Positions 1-8,099 of a stretch of DNA of 16,695 nucleotides are shown one piece after another; the stretch's first letter is position 1; every line of letters begins with the position of its first letter. The DNA lies in assembly GCA_035506295.1 (NCBI GenBank), contig DATJPR010000136.1, positions 1-16,695 of the forward strand, written 5' to 3'. Source of the DNA: DATJPR01 sp035506295 (GTDB lineage: Bacteria; Bacteroidota; Ignavibacteria; UBA10030; UBA6906). Under the pieces are notes generated by a model. The model did not search any database, was not told where the DNA came from, and saw only the letters and a program-made list of their open reading frames with translations. A program made the position numbers and the translations under genes.

Positions 1-408
1 GCGAGCGCGATCCTGACGGCGATGAACGTCATCTCCTTCGTCATCATCGGGATCATCATGCTCGTCCTCGGCAACACAATGATCATGGCCGCGCGCGAGC
101 GTGTCCGGGAATATGCGGTGCTCAAAACGCTGGGCTTCCACACGTTCCATCTGATCGGCCTCATCGCAGGCGAGTCGCTGCTCATCGCGGGGATTGGAGG
201 CGCGCTCGGCCTCCTTCTGTCCTTCCCGATGACCGCGGGATTCGCCGAGGCGATGCCGAAAGGGTGGTTCCCCGTCTTTGAGCTTGAACCGATCACCGCC
301 TGGATAGCCTTTGCGGCGGCGGTGATGGTGGGGGTGATCGCCTCCCTCTTCCCGATTCTTCGTGCCCTCAACACCAGGATTGTTGACGGCTTACGGCAAC
401 TGGCATAA
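1..408 (+). CDS. FtsX-family ABC transporter permease, C-terminal part (5' end outside window)
   Basis: The reading frame is open from base 1, so this is the 3' part of a gene that begins upstream. About 135 residues are visible. They hold the usual C-terminal FtsX domain: a membrane segment followed by a short cytoplasmic stretch with RERVREYAVLKTLGF, the typical coupling region of MacB/LolC-type permeases. Two more membrane segments follow and a basic tail (RALNTRIVDGLRQLA) ends the protein. Such permeases pair with a LolD/MacB-type ATPase and act on lipids, lipoproteins or peptides at the inner membrane. The substrate cannot be read from the sequence. Only 9 bases separate its stop from the next permease, so the two are probably co-transcribed and form a heterodimer. 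Family assignment is firm; function is inferred. Confidence 0.88.
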   Translation, partial: ASAILTAMNVISFVIIGIIMLVLGNTMIMAARERVREYAVLKTLGFHTFHLIGLIAGESLLIAGIGGALGLLLSFPMTAGFAEAMPKGWFPVFELEPITAWIAFAAAVMVGVIASLFPILRALNTRIVDGLRQLA

Positions 409-417
409 GAGACAGCG

Positions 418-1587
418 ATGAAAGTTCCATTCAAATATTCTCTCCGGTCGCTCGGGACACGCAAGCTGACGACCACGCTGACCATGATCGGCGTCGCGCT
501 CGTGGTGTTTGTCTTCGCGGCCGTGCTCATGATGGCGGGAGGATTGCAGCGTGCCATGGTGGACACAGGATCTGACGACAACGTGATCATCCTCCGGAAA
601 TCCGCGAACGCCGAGATCAGCAGCATCATCGACCGCGACCAGGCGGCGATCGCATCGACGGAACCCGAAGTCGCAAAGTCCGCCGACGGCACGCCGCTGG
701 CCACCAAGGAAATCGTCGTCATCATCAACCTCGAGTACAACGACAAACCGGGGGTCGCCAACGTGACCGTGCGCGGCGTCTCCCAGGCCGCCTTCCAGAT
801 CCGCCCCCAGGTGAAGCTGCTGGCGGGAAGGATGTTCAAATTCGGATCACGAGAAGTGATCGTCGGATCGTCAATCGCGAAACGGTTCAAGGACGCGACC
901 ATCGGCCAGTCTTTGAAATTCGGCGGCGACCAATGGACGATCGTCGGGACGTTTGAGGCGAACGGAAGCGGATTCGAATCGGAAATCTGGGGCGACGTCG
1001 AGCAGCTTGACGCGGCGTTCAACAGGCCGGTCTTTTCCAGCGTGACCGTGCGTCTGGCAAACCGGGACCGCTTCCAGGAATATGCGAAATGGTTCGAGAG
1101 CGACAACCGCCTGCAGACGCTGGAGGTAAAGAGGGAGAAACAGTTCTATGAGGAACAATCCGAGTTGATGGCGACCTTCATTCGCGTGCTCGGCATCGTG
1201 GTTACCGTCATCTTCAGCTTCGGCGCGATGATCGGCGCCATGATCACGATGTATGCGGCGGTGGCGAACAGGACGATGGAAATCGGGACCATGCGCGCGC
1301 TCGGGTTCCGTCGTCGGAGCATTCTGAGCGCTTTCCTTATCGAGGCGTTGCTGCTATCGCTTCTTGGAGGCGCTGCAGGACTGCTCCTGGCCGCGCTTCT
1401 TCAGTTCTTCTCGGTGTCGATGATCAACTTCGGCACGTTCACGGAGATCGCTTTTAGCTTTGCGCTCTCCCCCACGGTGGTGATCGCCACCATGGTGTTC
1501 TCGCTTGTCATGGGGCTCATCGGCGGTTTCCTCCCGGCAGTGCGAGCTTCACGGATGAGCATCCTCAACGCCCTCCGGGCCGGCTGA
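418..1587 (+). CDS. FtsX/MacB-type ABC transporter permease
   Basis: A complete 389-residue permease. One membrane segment lies at about residues 18-42. A large periplasmic domain of MacB-PCD type follows (about 45-245). Three C-terminal membrane segments lie at about 252-282, 302-332 and 350-376. The coupling motif RTMEIGTMRALGFRRRSI sits between the first two of these and resembles the one in the preceding partial permease. The start ATG follows AAGAGAC at a usable distance. With its upstream neighbour it probably forms the membrane part of a two-permease exporter whose ATPase gene should lie upstream, outside the window. It ends 11 bases from the stop of the convergent DUF2461 gene, and I see no terminator stem-loop in that gap. 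Confidence 0.92.
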   Translation: MKVPFKYSLRSLGTRKLTTTLTMIGVALVVFVFAAVLMMAGGLQRAMVDTGSDDNVIILRKSANAEISSIIDRDQAAIASTEPEVAKSADGTPLATKEIVVIINLEYNDKPGVANVTVRGVSQAAFQIRPQVKLLAGRMFKFGSREVIVGSSIAKRFKDATIGQSLKFGGDQWTIVGTFEANGSGFESEIWGDVEQLDAAFNRPVFSSVTVRLANRDRFQEYAKWFESDNRLQTLEVKREKQFYEEQSELMATFIRVLGIVVTVIFSFGAMIGAMITMYAAVANRTMEIGTMRALGFRRRSILSAFLIEALLLSLLGGAAGLLLAALLQFFSVSMINFGTFTEIAFSFALSPTVVIATMVFSLVMGLIGGFLPAVRASRMSILNALRAG

Positions 1588-1598
1588 AGCACGGAGCG

Positions 1599-2309
1599 TC
1601 AGGCGGACGCGCGCAGCAGCCAGCGGATAAACGGCAGGGCATCCGTGAGCACGTCCGCCACGCGATCGACGAATTTCGGCGAGAAGCATTCCGTGTGCCC
1701 CCATTCAACACCGATGAACCATTGCTTGTACCGAAGGTAGTGAATCATCGGGTGATCCCGCGGATACCCGAGCGGCGCTTTCTGCAGTTTCTCCCCCATG
1801 ATCTCCCCAAACCTCTTCTTGAATGCCCGGTTTTCCACGATCTCAAGAAAATCCTGCGGGTGCTCTGCTACGGAGGTCCTGATCGCCTTGAGCTGTGGTC
1901 CCGTCGGCATATACACCCCGCCGCCGACAAAGATCTCCCCCGGTTCGATCCCGAGGTAAAATCCCGGGTTCTCCGTGGGGCCCTTTTTCCCCCGGAGTTC
2001 AAAGCTCGCTGCGATGTTGGTCTTGTACGGCGCTTTGTTGTTGCTGAAACGCACGTCGCGGTAGATCCTGAAGATCGATCGCTTGGGATCGAACGAAAAC
2101 TCGGGCGCAACCCCGGCCATTTGCTGGGAAAGCGACGCAATCAGACATTGCATCGGGAATCGCACGTTCTCCTCATACTCGGCCTTGTGTTTCTGGAACC
2201 ACGGCCGATTGTTGTTCTTCTTCAATTTTGTCAGGAACTGAATCCCTTGCCGGGGAAAACCTTCGAAAGGGGGGTACAGATCCTGATCCGCAAGCGGGCT
2301 TCTTGCCAT
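1599..2309 (-). CDS. DUF2461 family protein
   Basis: A 236-residue soluble protein with the marks of the DUF2461 (TIGR02453) family. An N-terminal FLTKLKKNNNRPWFQKHK stretch is followed by FSFDPKRSIFRIYRDVRFSNNKAPYKTN at about residues 72-99. A GFYLGIEPGEIFVGGGVYMP-like segment follows, and the conserved FKKRFG and LGYPRDHP regions come near residue 165-185. No biochemical role is established for the family. The start ATG at 2309 is supported by an AGGAG ribosome-binding site eight bases upstream. It follows the phosphatase-like gene by 17 bases and is the last gene of the minus-strand unit headed by the TetR gene, though its own good ribosome-binding site allows independent expression. It faces the permease gene that ends at 1587. 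Confidence 0.9.
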   Translation of the reverse strand: MARSPLADQDLYPPFEGFPRQGIQFLTKLKKNNNRPWFQKHKAEYEENVRFPMQCLIASLSQQMAGVAPEFSFDPKRSIFRIYRDVRFSNNKAPYKTNIAASFELRGKKGPTENPGFYLGIEPGEIFVGGGVYMPTGPQLKAIRTSVAEHPQDFLEIVENRAFKKRFGEIMGEKLQKAPLGYPRDHPMIHYLRYKQWFIGVEWGHTECFSPKFVDRVADVLTDALPFIRWLLRASA

Positions 2310-2326
2310 TCGTCTTTCTCCTGTCG

Positions 2327-3517
2327 TTAGCGAACCTCTGTCATCGTTCCCCTGCCGTCGATGCGAAAGACCGTCGCCCCCGTTCCCATGTCGAGCTTCT
2401 CACCATTGCGTTCACCGAAGAAGGTTACCAGAAGCGAGCCTTCCTGCCAACGGAGCTGGACGATTCCGGGCAAAGAAACCCCTTCGTTTTCCTTCCTTGC
2501 GGAGGAGTATGGACCGATCCTCGCGAGTCCGGCTGCTGACCCGCAGCCCGAGATGATCTGCACATGGGGATTCCCATGCGCCGGGTTCCGGTCGATCAGT
2601 TGGAGACTGAGATCGTGTGACGAGAGTTGAGCCTGGAACTCGACTCCCGACGACGCAAGAATCGATCCCACAGAGTCGATATACGCCTGATAACGATCGG
2701 TGCAAAGATCTTCCGGGTCGAGCCAGTTATGGACAAACCGGAATGCGTTCGTGTCCTTGTCGCACCCTGTAACGGCAGAAACCGTGCTGTCATCCTCATT
2801 CCACTGGGTGTACCCGCCGTGTTCGCCGTACGACACCAGAGGATGGTGCGAACAGAGGAGATGCCAGCGAATGCCCGGCCGGTTGCGCGTCGCGGAGAGA
2901 AGCCGCCGTAGACTGTCCAACACCGGGACCCACGTGGCAGGTTTCGTCCTCATCAGGATACCGGTATCCATGAAGACGAATTGGACGGAATCCGATGTCC
3001 CGTCGTTCGTCGGATAGACGGCTGACGATGGATAATGCCCGTGGTAGGTCCACTCGCGCCGCTCCCCCGCCCGGGCCACCCCGCGATCCGAGACGCCGAT
3101 CGGCCACTTCGACAGCGAGACCAATCCGAAGAGCGCGGTCGTTTCGACGGCTCTGTGCGAATAGTATTCCGTCTCGCCGGGAATGCCGTGCACGTTGCTC
3201 CGACCGAGGCGTGCGATGACGTCCCGGAAAAACCCGAGGGTGCCATTGACTTCCCCGTCGACATCCGAGGCAGGAACATTCAGCCCGGTCTCGCCGAAGT
3301 CACAGCCGAGAAACAACAGCACATCCGGCACGCCGGCGTCATGCTCACCTGTTGTCATCGCGGTCACCAAGCCAGCATTCCCCCGGAGAATCGCCCCGCG
3401 GTTCCCCGCATCGCCGAGCGCGACGACCGTGAGCGGATGCGTCGGGGTATTCGCCAGAAGTCCGGCTGCGGCAAAACAGCAGAACAATGTGAGTATCACG
3501 GGTCGGATGGTGATCAT
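2327..3517 (-). CDS. secreted, degenerate metallophosphoesterase (purple acid phosphatase-like)
   Basis: A 396-residue protein with a signal peptide (about residues 1-22, likely cut after LLA), so periplasmic or exported. The layout is that of a calcineurin-type phosphoesterase close to mammalian ACP5: ALGDAGNRG (residue 33), LFLGCDFGETG (68), GIPGETEYY (111), CSHHPLVSYGEHG (222) and SSHDLSLQ (299). Compared with the ACP5 motifs GDNFYFTG, GNHD and GHDHNLQ as I remember them, D36, H224 and H301 are kept. The bridging Asp is Cys72, the Tyr is Gly75, Asn-His is Glu115-Thr116 and the last His is Leu303. Most metal ligands are therefore lost, and the protein may not be a phosphatase. It lies 15 bases after the second ABC-2 permease and 17 before the DUF2461 gene, so it is probably in the exporter unit. 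No strong ribosome-binding site is seen. Confidence 0.75.
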   Translation of the reverse strand: MITIRPVILTLFCCFAAAGLLANTPTHPLTVVALGDAGNRGAILRGNAGLVTAMTTGEHDAGVPDVLLFLGCDFGETGLNVPASDVDGEVNGTLGFFRDVIARLGRSNVHGIPGETEYYSHRAVETTALFGLVSLSKWPIGVSDRGVARAGERREWTYHGHYPSSAVYPTNDGTSDSVQFVFMDTGILMRTKPATWVPVLDSLRRLLSATRNRPGIRWHLLCSHHPLVSYGEHGGYTQWNEDDSTVSAVTGCDKDTNAFRFVHNWLDPEDLCTDRYQAYIDSVGSILASSGVEFQAQLSSHDLSLQLIDRNPAHGNPHVQIISGCGSAAGLARIGPYSSARKENEGVSLPGIVQLRWQEGSLLVTFFGERNGEKLDMGTGATVFRIDGRGTMTEVR

Positions 3518-3532
3518 CGATGATCTCGCGGG

Positions 3533-4672
3533 CTATTCCAGGGTTTTGCGGAACCTGAGGATGGAAAGGGTGAGGATCGTCGCACCGAATGCCGTGAGGG
3601 CAAGCGCTTGCGGCCAGAGCGTGAACAGATTCGTTCCCTTCAGGAAGATCCCCCGGACGATCTCAAGAAAGTACCGGAGAGGAATAATGTATGAGACATA
3701 TTGAATCGCTCTGGGCATGTTCGCAATGGGTACGACAAACCCGGAAAAGAACATGAACGGCATAAAGAAAAAGAACTGGGCGATCAGCATCGCCTGTTGC
3801 TGGGACTTTGCGATCGTGGAGATGAAGAGGCCGAGGCCCAACGTCGTCAGGATGAACAGGGCGCTCAGGCCGAACAGGAGCGCGACGCTGCCCACCAGCG
3901 GCACCCCGAACCAGAACCGCGCCAGGCCCAGAACGATGGTCATGTCGACGAACCCGATCATGATGAACGGGACAAGTTTCCCCAGAATCAACTCGTGGGG
4001 CCGGATTGGAGTGACCATAAGCTGTTCCAGCGTGCCGATTTCCTTCTCCTTGACGATGCCGAGGGACGTCAGCGTCATCGTAATGATCATGAGGACGAGT
4101 CCGACGACCCCCGGGACCATGTAGTTTGCGCTTTTCAGGTCCGGGTTGAACCAGACGCGCGGCTCCGGGACGATCTGTCCGTACCGCACGCCGTGGATGA
4201 CCGATGCGTACTGGGCAAGAATTTTCTGCGACCGGGTCGAAACAATCTGCGTTGCATAGCCGAGAAGCACGTTCGCGGTGTTCGCATCCGCGCCGTCCAG
4301 GATCACCTGAATCTCGGCGGGTCGGCGGGCAAGCAGGTCGCGCCCATAGCCCCGTGCAATGACAAGGCCGATGTTCGCCCTGGCACGTTCAATGTGCTGG
4401 TCGACGGCGGCGGGATCGTCGACGGTGTACCGTGCCACAAAGTAGCCCGAATTGGTGAAGTCGCGTATGAGCTCTCTGCTTTCCTCGGTGTGATCGAGGT
4501 CGCAAACGACCATGGTGCTATTGGTGATATCGGTCGTGGCGGCATAGCCGAGGAGCAACACCTGGAGCACTGGCGCCACGATGGACACGCCGAGCATGCG
4601 CGGATCGTGCCGCAGCTGGTAGAACTCCTTGCGGATCATTTCACGGATAACGTGCAGGGATCGTCTCATCAC
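3533..4672 (-). CDS. ABC-2 type transporter permease (YbhR-like)
   Basis: A 379-residue ABC-2 permease. One membrane segment lies at about residues 28-46. A large extracytoplasmic domain follows (about 47-183). Five C-terminal membrane segments lie at about 185-206, 232-254, 262-286, 294-316 and 350-371. The intracellular motif KEKEIGTLEQLMVTPIRP at 208-225 is typical of the YbhS/YbhR/YhhJ group. It should form the membrane pore with the paralogue encoded just before it, and its ATG overlaps that gene's TGA (ATGA), implying translational coupling. Substrate is unknown; related systems export drugs or cations. Its order after the other permease corresponds to ybhR in E. coli. Confidence 0.92.
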   Translation of the reverse strand: MMRRSLHVIREMIRKEFYQLRHDPRMLGVSIVAPVLQVLLLGYAATTDITNSTMVVCDLDHTEESRELIRDFTNSGYFVARYTVDDPAAVDQHIERARANIGLVIARGYGRDLLARRPAEIQVILDGADANTANVLLGYATQIVSTRSQKILAQYASVIHGVRYGQIVPEPRVWFNPDLKSANYMVPGVVGLVLMIITMTLTSLGIVKEKEIGTLEQLMVTPIRPHELILGKLVPFIMIGFVDMTIVLGLARFWFGVPLVGSVALLFGLSALFILTTLGLGLFISTIAKSQQQAMLIAQFFFFMPFMFFSGFVVPIANMPRAIQYVSYIIPLRYFLEIVRGIFLKGTNLFTLWPQALALTAFGATILTLSILRFRKTLE

Positions 4673-5802
4673 AGGCTCCGCTTGCGCATGCGTACCGTGC
4701 TCACGCCCAACATGACCGCGGCGAAAAGCGACAGATACAGGAATTGCGGCCAGAGGTCCATGAACCCCGCCCCCTTGAGCATCAGACCACGGACGGCGAC
4801 GAGGAAGAATTTGTTGACGGCGAGGTTTGACAGGATCTGCAGCACAATCGGCATGCTTGCGATTGGGAACACGAATCCGGACAGGAGCATCGAAGGCAGC
4901 AGCGAACTGAACACGGAGATCATGAAGGCCACCTGCTGCGAGTCGGTTACCGTGGAGATCAGGACACCCTGCCCGAGCCCCCCGAGTGTCACGATGAGCA
5001 GAGCGGCGTACAGCAGAAGAATGCTGCCGTGGATCGGGATCCCGAAGACAAAGTACCCCAGGAGAATGATGATCGTTGATGCAAGGAGAGTGATCCCGAC
5101 ATAGGGAATCGTCTTTCCGATGATCACCTGGACCGGCCTGAGCGGAGACACCATGATCTGCTCCATCGTGCCGCGTTCTTTTTCGCGGACCACCGTCATC
5201 GACGTGGAGACCACCGAGGTGAGGACAATGATGAACCCGATCAGGCCGGGGATAAGGAACTCCGACGATCGCAGGTCCGGATTGTACCAGATCCGGGGTT
5301 CGAACCGGATCGGCACGGAAAGCGAGCCGCCCTTGAACTGAAATGCCTGGGCGATGGCCGCGGTGGAATACGCCATGGTCATGCGCGTCGCATAGTTCAG
5401 CGCCTGCCCCGCACTGTTCGCATCGGAACCATCGACAAGGATCTGGACGGAGGTGTTTCTCCCTGCGAGGATATCGCGCGCGAACTCGGGGGGAACAACC
5501 ACCGCCGCCTTTGCGTCCCCATTCAGGATCCGATTCTCGATTTCCTTGTAGGAGCGAACGTCTGCGACGAGATCGAAATACTCCGTATGGCGAAATTGGT
5601 CGAGCAGCGCGCGGCTTTCCGGCGTCATGCTCTGGTCGAAGATGAGCAACGGAATGTGCTTGACGTCGAAGTTCAGCGCGTAGCCCACGACGATGATCAG
5701 GATCGCAGGCAGGACAAGCAACATGCCGAGCGAAGTCGGGTCACGGCGGATTTGCCGGAACTCTTTGACAATAATCGGATGCAGCGAGCGAATGATCGAC
5801 AT
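4669..5802 (-). CDS. ABC-2 type transporter permease (YbhS-like)
   Basis: A 377-residue inner-membrane permease, clearly paralogous to the next gene. Its first membrane segment is at about 25-45 and a periplasmic domain runs from about 46 to 180. Further membrane segments lie at about 182-202, 230-252, 258-284, 291-315 and 350-370. The motif REKERGTMEQIMVSPLRP is at 206-223. The paralogues share features such as VDGSDANSA / LDGADANTA and EPRIWYNPDL / EPRVWFNPDL. The start ATG lies 12 bases after the stop of the ATPase gene at 5815, with AAGG about 11 bases ahead of it. It ends in a 4-base overlap with the second permease. The pair is best read as a heterodimeric membrane domain of one exporter. 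Confidence 0.92.
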   Translation of the reverse strand: MSIIRSLHPIIVKEFRQIRRDPTSLGMLLVLPAILIIVVGYALNFDVKHIPLLIFDQSMTPESRALLDQFRHTEYFDLVADVRSYKEIENRILNGDAKAAVVVPPEFARDILAGRNTSVQILVDGSDANSAGQALNYATRMTMAYSTAAIAQAFQFKGGSLSVPIRFEPRIWYNPDLRSSEFLIPGLIGFIIVLTSVVSTSMTVVREKERGTMEQIMVSPLRPVQVIIGKTIPYVGITLLASTIIILLGYFVFGIPIHGSILLLYAALLIVTLGGLGQGVLISTVTDSQQVAFMISVFSSLLPSMLLSGFVFPIASMPIVLQILSNLAVNKFFLVAVRGLMLKGAGFMDLWPQFLYLSLFAAVMLGVSTVRMRKRSL

Positions 5803-5814
5803 GCGCCAGGAACC

Positions 5815-6765
5815 TTACGCCGTGGATTGTGAATTTTCGACTTCCAGAAGGTAGAGGAAGACGTCTTCGAGCGACGGCATGATACGCTCCATGCGGCTGA
5901 TCGATATCCCGCGTGCACTGAGCAGGCTCGCCAAAGCGTCCTTGCCGGCCCGTTCATCCTCCACCATGACGTGCAGCGTCGTCCCGAAGACGGAGGTCTC
6001 GAGGGCCCACGGCTCGTTCCGGACCGCTTCAAGGGCATCGACCACGTCGCCGCACCGGACCTCCAGGATCGGGTGCGTGATGTAGTGCGCCTTCAGCTCG
6101 TTCGGGCTTCCCGCTGCGATCAGTTTCCCGGCATTTATGAGAATGATGTGATTGCAGTATTCCGCTTCATCCAGAAAATGTGTGGTGACGAGCACGGTCG
6201 TCCCTTGCGAGGATAGCTCGTTGATGAGCTCCCAGAAATTCCGGCGCGAGATCGGGTCCACGCCGCCGGTCGGCTCGTCAAGAAACACGATCGGGGGCTC
6301 GTGAAGGATCGCGCACCCCAGCGCCAGCCGCTGTTTCCATCCGCCCGAGAGCGTCCTGGTAAGACTCTCCTCCCTTCCCTTGAGGTCAGCCATTGACAGC
6401 ACCCACTGCATCCGTTCCTCCAGCCTCTCTCCTTCCAGCCCGTACACTCCGCCGTAGAACCGAATGTTCTGTTCCACGGTAAGGTCGTCATACAACGAAA
6501 ATCTCTGCGACATATAGCCGATGGATCGCTTCACCAGTTCCGTCTGCGACGTGACATCGTATTGGCCAACCCGCGCCGAGCCCGACGTGGGAATGAGCAG
6601 TCCGCACAACATCCTGATTGTCGTGGACTTCCCGGCGCCGTTTGCACCGAGAAAGCCGAAGATTTCACCGCGTTTCACAGTGAACGACAGGTGGTCCACC
6701 GCCGTGAAATGCCCGAACGACTTGGTGAGGTCGCGGACCTCTATCGCAGTTTCTGATGCGTCCAT
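5815..6765 (-). CDS. ABC transporter ATP-binding protein (like the C-terminal half of YbhF)
   Basis: A 316-residue ATPase with every canonical element. Walker A is GANGAGKST (40-48), Q-loop Gln87, signature LSGGWKQ (139-145), Walker B VFLDEP (160-165) and switch His196 within TTHFLDEAEYC. It powers the ABC-2 permeases encoded immediately downstream. The sequence around the switch loop resembles what I recall of the second nucleotide-binding half of E. coli YbhF. The start ATG is preceded by AGGGGAG about four bases upstream, which overlaps the stop of the TolC-like gene (6774-6776), so translation of the two is tightly linked. The C-terminal 100 residues, with PSLEDVFLYLLE, are the usual accessory domain of this family. 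It probably pairs with the ATPase encoded at 8096-9028 as a heterodimer. Confidence 0.93.
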   Translation of the reverse strand: MDASETAIEVRDLTKSFGHFTAVDHLSFTVKRGEIFGFLGANGAGKSTTIRMLCGLLIPTSGSARVGQYDVTSQTELVKRSIGYMSQRFSLYDDLTVEQNIRFYGGVYGLEGERLEERMQWVLSMADLKGREESLTRTLSGGWKQRLALGCAILHEPPIVFLDEPTGGVDPISRRNFWELINELSSQGTTVLVTTHFLDEAEYCNHIILINAGKLIAAGSPNELKAHYITHPILEVRCGDVVDALEAVRNEPWALETSVFGTTLHVMVEDERAGKDALASLLSARGISISRMERIMPSLEDVFLYLLEVENSQSTA

Positions 6766-6773
6766 GCGCTCCC

Positions 6774-8099
6774 CTAGTGTATCCTGCCGAGCGATTTCTG
6801 CAGGCGGACATTCGCGATCGCCTGTTCAACGAGCGCCGCGCTCAGCGAGGTCTTCGCCTGCACCAGTGCAACGTTGGCGTCAAGAAGCTCCGTCGACGTG
6901 GCGAGGCCGGAGTGATACTTATCGGACAGGGTCTTCGAATTCTCGGTAGCCTGCTCGACGCCGAGACGCGCAACGTCCACCTTCTCGTGCGCCCGTTTTT
7001 CCGAGAGCAGGGATCGCCTGACATCCAGCGAGACGGTCTGTTGCAGTTGCGCGAGCATTTCCTGGTTCGCCCGCAAGCCGGCCTCCGCTTGCTCCGCCTG
7101 CGCAGCGGTTGCGCCCCAATTCCACACGTCCATCTGGAACTGCACACCCACGTCCCAGCTGTCCTTCCACTGGTTCGCTGGGGGGAAATAGCGCTGGTTG
7201 GGCTTGCTGTAATAGTAGTTTGCAGAAAGTGCGATCTGCGGGAAATATCCTCCGCGGGCCGCCGAGACAGCAGCGCCCGACGCCTGGACACGCGCATCCA
7301 ACGCGGCGACGTCGGGCCGGGCGGCCAGCGCCTGGTCAACGGTTCCTTCCATGAGCGATCCGCTGTCGACGGCGGAAGGAGACGAGACGATCACCACCGG
7401 TGATTCCGCCGGCCTGCCGATGACGATGTTCAGGTTCATCTCCGCAACCTGTTCGTCATTCTGCGCGTCGATGAGGGAAAGACGGGCGTTCTGCAGTTGC
7501 ACCTGAATCCTGAGGAGATCGTTCCTGGTCGCGAGCCCGGCGCCGAGAAGGTTCCGCGTGTCTCGCTCGTAACTCTCGAGGCGGGTCACATTGTCCTGGA
7601 GAGCCGTTTCTACTTCCCGCGATTGATACAACGTCCAGTAGGACGTGGCGATGTTGACGATGAGATCGGCCTCATCGTTCCGCGCATCGAGCTCCCCCGC
7701 TTCCGCCTGAAGGTGCGCGGCCCGTGCGTTGTTGGCCAGGCGGAAACCGGTGAACAACGGCTGCTGGATCGCCGCGTGGAGCTGGTAATTGTCCGGGATG
7801 TTCGGGGAGATGACGATCGGGGAAAACCCCGGGAAGGGAATCGCGACCGCAAATGGCGGCACATTGCTGAGCCTGCGGTATGCACCGTCGATCTTCAGGG
7901 TCGGCAAGAGCGCGCTGCCGGCCTCCTCCGCTTTCGCCTCTGCACCGTCAGCCTTCGCCGCCGACGCTTTGAGGAGGTGTGATTGCTCGCGACCGATGCG
8001 GATCGCATCTTCAATGGTCAGGCGCCCATCCTGCTGGGCAAACGCGCCAGCGGCAAGAAGGACCCCGGGAACGAGCGGCAACAACCACAGGCGATTCAT
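6774..8099 (-). CDS. TolC-like outer-membrane efflux protein
   Basis: A 441-residue protein with a signal peptide (cleavage likely after AFA, about residue 21), then two repeats of the outer-membrane efflux (OEP) fold. Each repeat has long Ala/Gln/Glu-rich helices separated by short strand segments such as LLPTLKIDGAYRRLS and YFPQIALSANYYYS. Helical stretches such as EVETALQDNVTRLESYERDT and ARLGVEQATENSKTLSDKY fit the coiled-coil tunnel. Trimers of such proteins form the outer-membrane exit duct of tripartite pumps. Its ATG overlaps the TGA of the preceding ATPase gene, and its stop lies within the ribosome-binding site of the next ATPase gene. The gene is thus wedged between two ATPase genes that are fused in YbhF-type systems. 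Confidence 0.92.
   Translation of the reverse strand: MNRLWLLPLVPGVLLAAGAFAQQDGRLTIEDAIRIGREQSHLLKASAAKADGAEAKAEEAGSALLPTLKIDGAYRRLSNVPPFAVAIPFPGFSPIVISPNIPDNYQLHAAIQQPLFTGFRLANNARAAHLQAEAGELDARNDEADLIVNIATSYWTLYQSREVETALQDNVTRLESYERDTRNLLGAGLATRNDLLRIQVQLQNARLSLIDAQNDEQVAEMNLNIVIGRPAESPVVIVSSPSAVDSGSLMEGTVDQALAARPDVAALDARVQASGAAVSAARGGYFPQIALSANYYYSKPNQRYFPPANQWKDSWDVGVQFQMDVWNWGATAAQAEQAEAGLRANQEMLAQLQQTVSLDVRRSLLSEKRAHEKVDVARLGVEQATENSKTLSDKYHSGLATSTELLDANVALVQAKTSLSAALVEQAIANVRLQKSLGRIH

Noticed and set aside
1588..1598. A terminator between the convergent FtsX permease and DUF2461 genes
   Set aside because: The gap is only 11 bases and I found no convincing stem-loop with a T-run there or at the gene ends.
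1695..2330. A 211-codon open frame on the plus strand
   Set aside because: It is antisense to the DUF2461 gene, which has a good ribosome-binding site and family motifs. The antisense product shows no recognisable domain.
3701..5104. A 467-codon open frame on the plus strand
   Set aside because: It lies entirely antisense to the two ABC-2 permease genes. Its His/Arg/Glu/Asp-rich composition is what reversed membrane-protein codons give, and it matches no family I know.
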